A stretch of DNA of 64,000 nucleotides. It comes from Leptospira bourretii (GTDB taxonomy: Bacteria > Spirochaetota > Leptospiria > Leptospirales > Leptospiraceae). The stretch covers positions 372,001-436,000 of the forward strand of contig NZ_RQFW01000012.1 in assembly GCF_004770145.1 (NCBI RefSeq), in the 5' to 3' direction. Below the pieces are notes generated by a model. The model searched no databases, was not told the DNA's origin, and saw only the letters and a list, made by a program, of their open reading frames with translations. Shown piece by piece: positions 60,261-64,000 of the stretch (positions within the stretch are counted from its first letter, which is position 1; every line of letters starts with the position of its first letter). The position numbers were made by a program, and so were the translations under genes.

Positions 60261-61952
60261 TTATTCGTTATTTCTCATCCCCCGAGAGATATAGTCATAC
60301 AAAAACTCTCCGGTAATCACACCGGGGATGATGACTTTTTGGGCTCCATCAGCAACTAACTTTTTGGCTTCGCCAGGTTCATCACTTGTAAGGATGATTT
60401 TTGCGTTCGGTGCGAGTTTGCTGAGAGTGGAGAGTAAACGGTTGTTATTGGTTCCTTTTAAGAAAGAATCTGAAATGGTACAGATGACCATCGATGCATC
60501 GTGAAGACCAATATGGGATAAAGAATCTGGATGGGCAAGGTCGGCATAAGCCCATTGGAATCCTTTGTTAGTGAGTTCATCTTTGAAGGCTGGGTTGTAG
60601 TCAGCAATGATGATCCGCTTGATAAGAGATGGAGATAAGTCTTCTAAGTATTCCACGAAGGCTCGGGCAATTCGAAAATAACCAAGCACAATGATGTCTC
60701 GTACCATTCCATCTCCATGTCCTCCATGGCCTGCTTTATCTTCTTTTCCAGATTCTTCCGCTTGGTCAGTGATACCAACACGAGCGAGTAATCTTTCGAA
60801 TGTCGCAGCGATATTATGGTTAAACATAATGATGTATGTGGAGAGAACGGATGCAATGATGGTCGAAGTTAAAATCACCGCCTGCAGTTTTGGTGTGATG
60901 TGTTCAAAACCAGCACCTAATGCTAAGATGACGAGTGAGAATTCTGAAATCTGTGCTAAATTGAGTGCAGTTAGGAAACCGTTACGAACCCCTTTGTTGA
61001 GTTTGATGATGACAGGGGCAATGGTAATCATCCTCACAAATAACATAAGTGCGATGATGGCAGCAGATAATCCAATGACTTCTAAACTAGGAAGGGGAAC
61101 TTTAAGGCCCAGAGCCACAAAGAAAAGAGTCACAAAGAAGTCGCGAATTCCAATCAGTTTGGAAATAACATCTGCCCCATAAGGGAAAGCGGCAATACTC
61201 ATACCGGCAACGAGAGCACCCATTTCTTTGGAAAGTCCTGCTTCTCCTGCGATCCCGCAAACAAGAAAGCACCACATAATAGATGTTAAGAGGATAAGTT
61301 CCGGGCTACTGGCACAGGCTTTGTATAACTTGGCCAAAACATAACGGCTGACACTAAAACTAAAGGCAATGAGTAAAACAATGATCCCGACAGAAGATAG
61401 AATTTTTAGTATTTCTGGATTGTTTAGGTTGGGTTGGACCCCCATAAACAAAATGGCCCAGATGTCTTGGAATACCAAAACCCCAACAGTTAATTTTCCG
61501 GAGAGGGTGTTGATCTCCACTTTATCTTGCAGTAATTTAACAACGATTAACGTAGAACTAAGAGAAAGTGCAACGGCAATGTAAAGAAGGTCAAACTTTT
61601 CAGATCCAATGGGTAGACCAAAAAATGGAAACACAGAATACACAAAAGCAACGGAAAGAGTGAATTGAAGGATTCCCAAAGTAAACATAGCCTTACCCAT
61701 TTTTGCGAGTTCGGCCAAATTGATTTCCAATCCGATGATGAAGAGAAGTAAGATGAGTCCGATTTCTGAAATGAGTTCGATACTTGCTTCGTTAGTGACA
61801 AGTTCAAACCCCATCTCTTTACCGAGCATGGCCCCACCGATGATATAACCTAAAATTAACGGTTGTTTGAGTACTCTTGCGATGTGACTTAAGACTGTTG
61901 CGAAAATAATACTGAGACCAATGTCTTGTAATAGTGACTCTTCCCCGTGCAT
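60261..61952 (-). CDS. Kef-type monovalent cation:proton antiporter (CPA2)
   Basis: This 563-residue protein has about 12 membrane helices in the first 390 residues, with the CPA2 phrases LGYIIGGAMLGKEMG, LLFIIGLEINL, SLSSTLIVVKLL and FQDIWAILFMG. A Rossmann RCK domain follows at about 420-555 (IIVLGYFRIARAFVEYL, IIADYNPAF). It probably exchanges potassium or sodium for protons, gated by a nucleotide. A His/Gly-rich linker (AGHGGHGDG) joins the parts. Confidence 0.92.
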   Translation of the reverse strand: MHGEESLLQDIGLSIIFATVLSHIARVLKQPLILGYIIGGAMLGKEMGFELVTNEASIELISEIGLILLLFIIGLEINLAELAKMGKAMFTLGILQFTLSVAFVYSVFPFFGLPIGSEKFDLLYIAVALSLSSTLIVVKLLQDKVEINTLSGKLTVGVLVFQDIWAILFMGVQPNLNNPEILKILSSVGIIVLLIAFSFSVSRYVLAKLYKACASSPELILLTSIMWCFLVCGIAGEAGLSKEMGALVAGMSIAAFPYGADVISKLIGIRDFFVTLFFVALGLKVPLPSLEVIGLSAAIIALMLFVRMITIAPVIIKLNKGVRNGFLTALNLAQISEFSLVILALGAGFEHITPKLQAVILTSTIIASVLSTYIIMFNHNIAATFERLLARVGITDQAEESGKEDKAGHGGHGDGMVRDIIVLGYFRIARAFVEYLEDLSPSLIKRIIIADYNPAFKDELTNKGFQWAYADLAHPDSLSHIGLHDASMVICTISDSFLKGTNNNRLLSTLSKLAPNAKIILTSDEPGEAKKLVADGAQKVIIPGVITGEFLYDYISRGMRNNE

Positions 61953-62029
61953 AGATACCTTCTTTAGGGAAAAGTTTAGAGATTCACGGAGTAGTGAAAG
62001 TCGTTTTTTTTTCTGAACAATAAAACAAA

Positions 62030-63526
62030 CTATGGAAAAGGAGAATTTTGCAAAATGGAAGCCGTAGAAGCTTGGAAATGGGCAATGGCCACATGATGAT
62101 CGTACAATGCCTTAATTTCTCGAACAGCCGCTTCGGCACTTGTCTGTTCTCTAATATTCACGAATAGAAGAGTAGAATCACCAAGGGCAAACCGTTCACG
62201 CTCCATCTCTTCTAACTTTCTTGCTAGTTCCACTTCATTTTGAGTAACAGTTACACGTTTTGCCGAGGCTATCACCTCTGAAATGGAATCTTGTACTTCT
62301 GTTTTGATTTTATCTTTTGAAAATTGTAGTTCCTGGTCTAGTTGGGCAATCTTTGCTTCAGCTGCTCCAATCATCCCTCTCGGTCTTTTGGTTTGGATGG
62401 GGAGGTTGAGGATGAGAGAGGCTTCCAGTTCTGGTTTGGCTCTTGTGACAGAACCTGGACCAAAGTCTTGTGATCCAGCAACCACTAAATCCACTTGTGG
62501 TTTTAACGAGTTATAACCCATATCTTGGTCTACACGGACCTTATCTCGTTTGAATTCAAAGTCTTGTAATTCCGGTCGATACTTCCAAGCGAGTTTGATA
62601 CTTTTTTCCAATTCCACTTTTTTATAATCGATGGGTTTTGGAAATCCTATGGGCAACCTGTTTGTTGTAGGAAGGATTAAATTTCCATCAGGTGCACGTA
62701 GGAATAAAGACAAATCGATGGCCGCTTTTTGCATCTCTCGTTCCGCAGAAACAAATTGGGATTCTCTTTGTAAAATGGCTCGGTCATTTTCTGTTCCTTC
62801 CATTTTTGGAATGTCACCTAACTTGATTCTTTCGGTAATTTGATTTTGTCTGTTCTTTGCGATTGTTAGCAAGTCTTTGTTGACTAAATATTCTTGGCCA
62901 CTTGCGACCCATTTCCAATATCGTTTGGTGGCTTCTTTGATGACTTCGATTTTTAATTTTTGAATGGAGAGTTCAGCGAGTCTACGGTCAAGGTCCGCTT
63001 TTTTGATATCGGCTCTGTTTTTATCAATCTCACGATTGCGCATCAGGGGAAAGATGGCACCCGCCCGAATTTCTCCATGATCATTGGTTTCTCTTTTTCC
63101 ATCATAAACTGGAAAGGTTCCCCGACCAATGCGATAACCAGCAAAAAAAGAAGTTCCGCCAAGTGGTGTTGGTTTTTCAAACATTGCATCGGCTGCATTG
63201 TTTGTATAATAGCCCATAGGTTTTGTGGTTCCCATTGATTTAAATTGTAAATCAAAAGCACCTTCTGCTGCTAGATAGTTGTATTCGGCTTCTGATAAAA
63301 GTTTTTCTGCAGCAAGGACTAGTGGATAAGATTTTTCAACAGACTTTAAAAGTTCTTCTAAGGTAAGAACTCCTGGTTGTTGATTGATATAGTCTTGGGA
63401 ATAAATATTGGGACCATGTAAAGATTCAAAAGGATCTCGTGTTGGATCAGCTTCTAAGACAAAGGAAAAAAACATTCCAAATGGACAAAGGATTGCAAGT
63501 AAAGATTGTTTGAATTTGGATTTCAT
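62030..63526 (-). CDS. TolC family outer membrane efflux protein
   Basis: This 498-residue exported protein has a signal peptide (LLAILCPFGMFFSFVLEA) and the duplicated TolC/OEP helical pattern: LTLEELLKSVEKSYPLVLAAEKLLSEAEYNYLAAEG at about residue 55 and YKKVELEKSIKLAWKYRPELQDFEFKRD at about 300. It forms an outer-membrane exit duct. Its start overlaps the adaptor gene stop by four bases. Confidence 0.9.
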   Translation of the reverse strand: MKSKFKQSLLAILCPFGMFFSFVLEADPTRDPFESLHGPNIYSQDYINQQPGVLTLEELLKSVEKSYPLVLAAEKLLSEAEYNYLAAEGAFDLQFKSMGTTKPMGYYTNNAADAMFEKPTPLGGTSFFAGYRIGRGTFPVYDGKRETNDHGEIRAGAIFPLMRNREIDKNRADIKKADLDRRLAELSIQKLKIEVIKEATKRYWKWVASGQEYLVNKDLLTIAKNRQNQITERIKLGDIPKMEGTENDRAILQRESQFVSAEREMQKAAIDLSLFLRAPDGNLILPTTNRLPIGFPKPIDYKKVELEKSIKLAWKYRPELQDFEFKRDKVRVDQDMGYNSLKPQVDLVVAGSQDFGPGSVTRAKPELEASLILNLPIQTKRPRGMIGAAEAKIAQLDQELQFSKDKIKTEVQDSISEVIASAKRVTVTQNEVELARKLEEMERERFALGDSTLLFVNIREQTSAEAAVREIKALYDHHVAIAHFQASTASILQNSPFP

Positions 63527-64000
63527 TTGACCTTATCCCCACTTCCAGTTTCATCTAACAATGATTTCATCTCTGGATCATCCATTGGTAAGTTTGGTGG
63601 AAAGTCATTGAACCTTCTCCAAAGTTCATAACCAACACTGACACGATTGAGAAAAATCCAACCTTTGGCTCTCACTCCTTGTCTGAGATAACGACTGGAC
63701 GGCCACTTACGATCATCTCGATCTGGAATGACAAGGACTCGGAAATTTCCAGATCCATTGTCTGTGATATCAACAAGTTTAACCGTTCCTCCAAAAGTTC
63801 CTACGGCAGTTTCCGGCCAACCACTGATTTGTAAAACAGGGTATCCTTGGAATTGTAAACGAACTTTTCTTCCTTCACCAACGAGCGGTATATCGTTGCC
63901 GGAAATAAAAAGTTCCACTGCTTTGTCTTCTGCGTCGGGAACAAGGATCGCCACACCGTCTCCTTCTTTGACTTGTTGTGTGTCAGGATTTACCAAAATT
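63523..64000 (-). CDS. HlyD-type membrane fusion protein, 3' part only
   Basis: The frame is open to the window edge, so only about 158 C-terminal residues are seen. GDGVAILVPDAEDKAVELFISGNDIPLV and GRKVRLQFQGYPVLQISGWPETAVGTFGGTV match the beta-barrel domain of HlyD/MacA-type periplasmic adaptors, and VRAKGWIFLNRVSVGYELWRRFND is the typical end. It would connect an inner-membrane exporter to the TolC protein encoded next. The exporter itself lies outside the window or elsewhere. Confidence 0.85.
   Translation of the reverse strand, partial: ILVNPDTQQVKEGDGVAILVPDAEDKAVELFISGNDIPLVGEGRKVRLQFQGYPVLQISGWPETAVGTFGGTVKLVDITDNGSGNFRVLVIPDRDDRKWPSSRYLRQGVRAKGWIFLNRVSVGYELWRRFNDFPPNLPMDDPEMKSLLDETGSGDKVK

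Noticed and set aside
1..64000. tRNA, rRNA, CRISPR arrays, insertion sequences, prophage genes
   Set aside because: No cloverleaf, regular spacer repeat, transposase or phage protein was recognised by eye; short RNAs could still be missed.

Overview
The window reads as a chromosomal segment of a spirochaete of the genus Leptospira, most likely from the saprophytic (L. biflexa-like) side of the genus. This rests on recognised families: a flbD-motA-motB-fliL flagellar block, a spiro-SPASM radical SAM protein, three DUF1554 lipoproteins, spirochaete-style lipoboxes, a phasin-related protein and single-copy metabolic genes embedded in short operons. The base composition looks moderately AT-rich. 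No rRNA, tRNA, CRISPR array, insertion sequence or prophage was found. Species level is inference only.

Layout. 1-3.4 kb: the end of a malic enzyme gene, a DoxX/AraC pair, and a phasin-like gene behind a promoter carrying two tandem palindromic operators. 3.6-6.1 kb: a lipoprotein and two divergent toxin-antitoxin modules (VapBC and AbrB-Doc). 6.1-13.8 kb (mostly minus strand): TonB-ExbD-ExbD-ExbB energy transduction, a BtuF-like binding protein, a Trk/Ktr potassium uptake pair, a membrane protein and an adenosine-deaminase-like enzyme. 13.8-17 kb: a MATE exporter and a cNMP-binding patatin phospholipase. 17-20.5 kb: a third toxin-antitoxin module and a three-gene SPFH/zinc-ribbon membrane operon. 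20.5-25 kb: a DUF1549/DUF1501 pair, gmd, and a degraded tail of a class III nucleotide cyclase. 25-30 kb: STAS, a double cNMP-binding protein, TPR and VWA proteins, a NUDIX hydrolase and RNase D. 30-33 kb: purF-queD-queC. 33-42 kb: an accessory lipoprotein region with two SBBP propeller paralogues, an Rrf2-regulated NAD(P)-binding protein, a Gly-rich lipoprotein and three tandem DUF1554 lipoproteins. 42-44.5 kb: transhydrogenase pntAB-pntB with a response regulator. 44.5-51 kb: the operon lysC, SurA-like PPIase, spiro-SPASM, SpsF/PseG fusion, TPR protein. 51-54 kb: a fatty acid desaturase, small envelope proteins and a quinone-reductase-like dehydrogenase. 54-59.4 kb: MlaD-like protein, glycosyltransferase, flbD-motA-motB-fliL and kdsB. 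59.5-64 kb: a DUF1003 protein, a Kef-type antiporter, and TolC with the end of an HlyD-type adaptor.

How it fits together. Most of the window is housekeeping or envelope biology: sugar nucleotides and LPS (gmd, kdsB, glycosyltransferase), export (TolC/HlyD, MATE), ion homeostasis (Trk, Kef) and motility. The best candidates for undescribed biology are the spiro-SPASM plus SpsF/PseG operon, the SPFH/zinc-ribbon operon that resembles the B. subtilis ydjGHI membrane-stress cluster but lacks PspA, the DUF1554 triplication with shared leader and trailer elements, the tandem operator in front of the phasin gene, and an orphan plus-strand terminator behind a toxin-antitoxin cassette. Start codons were revised where a ribosome binding site or family alignment favoured another start.
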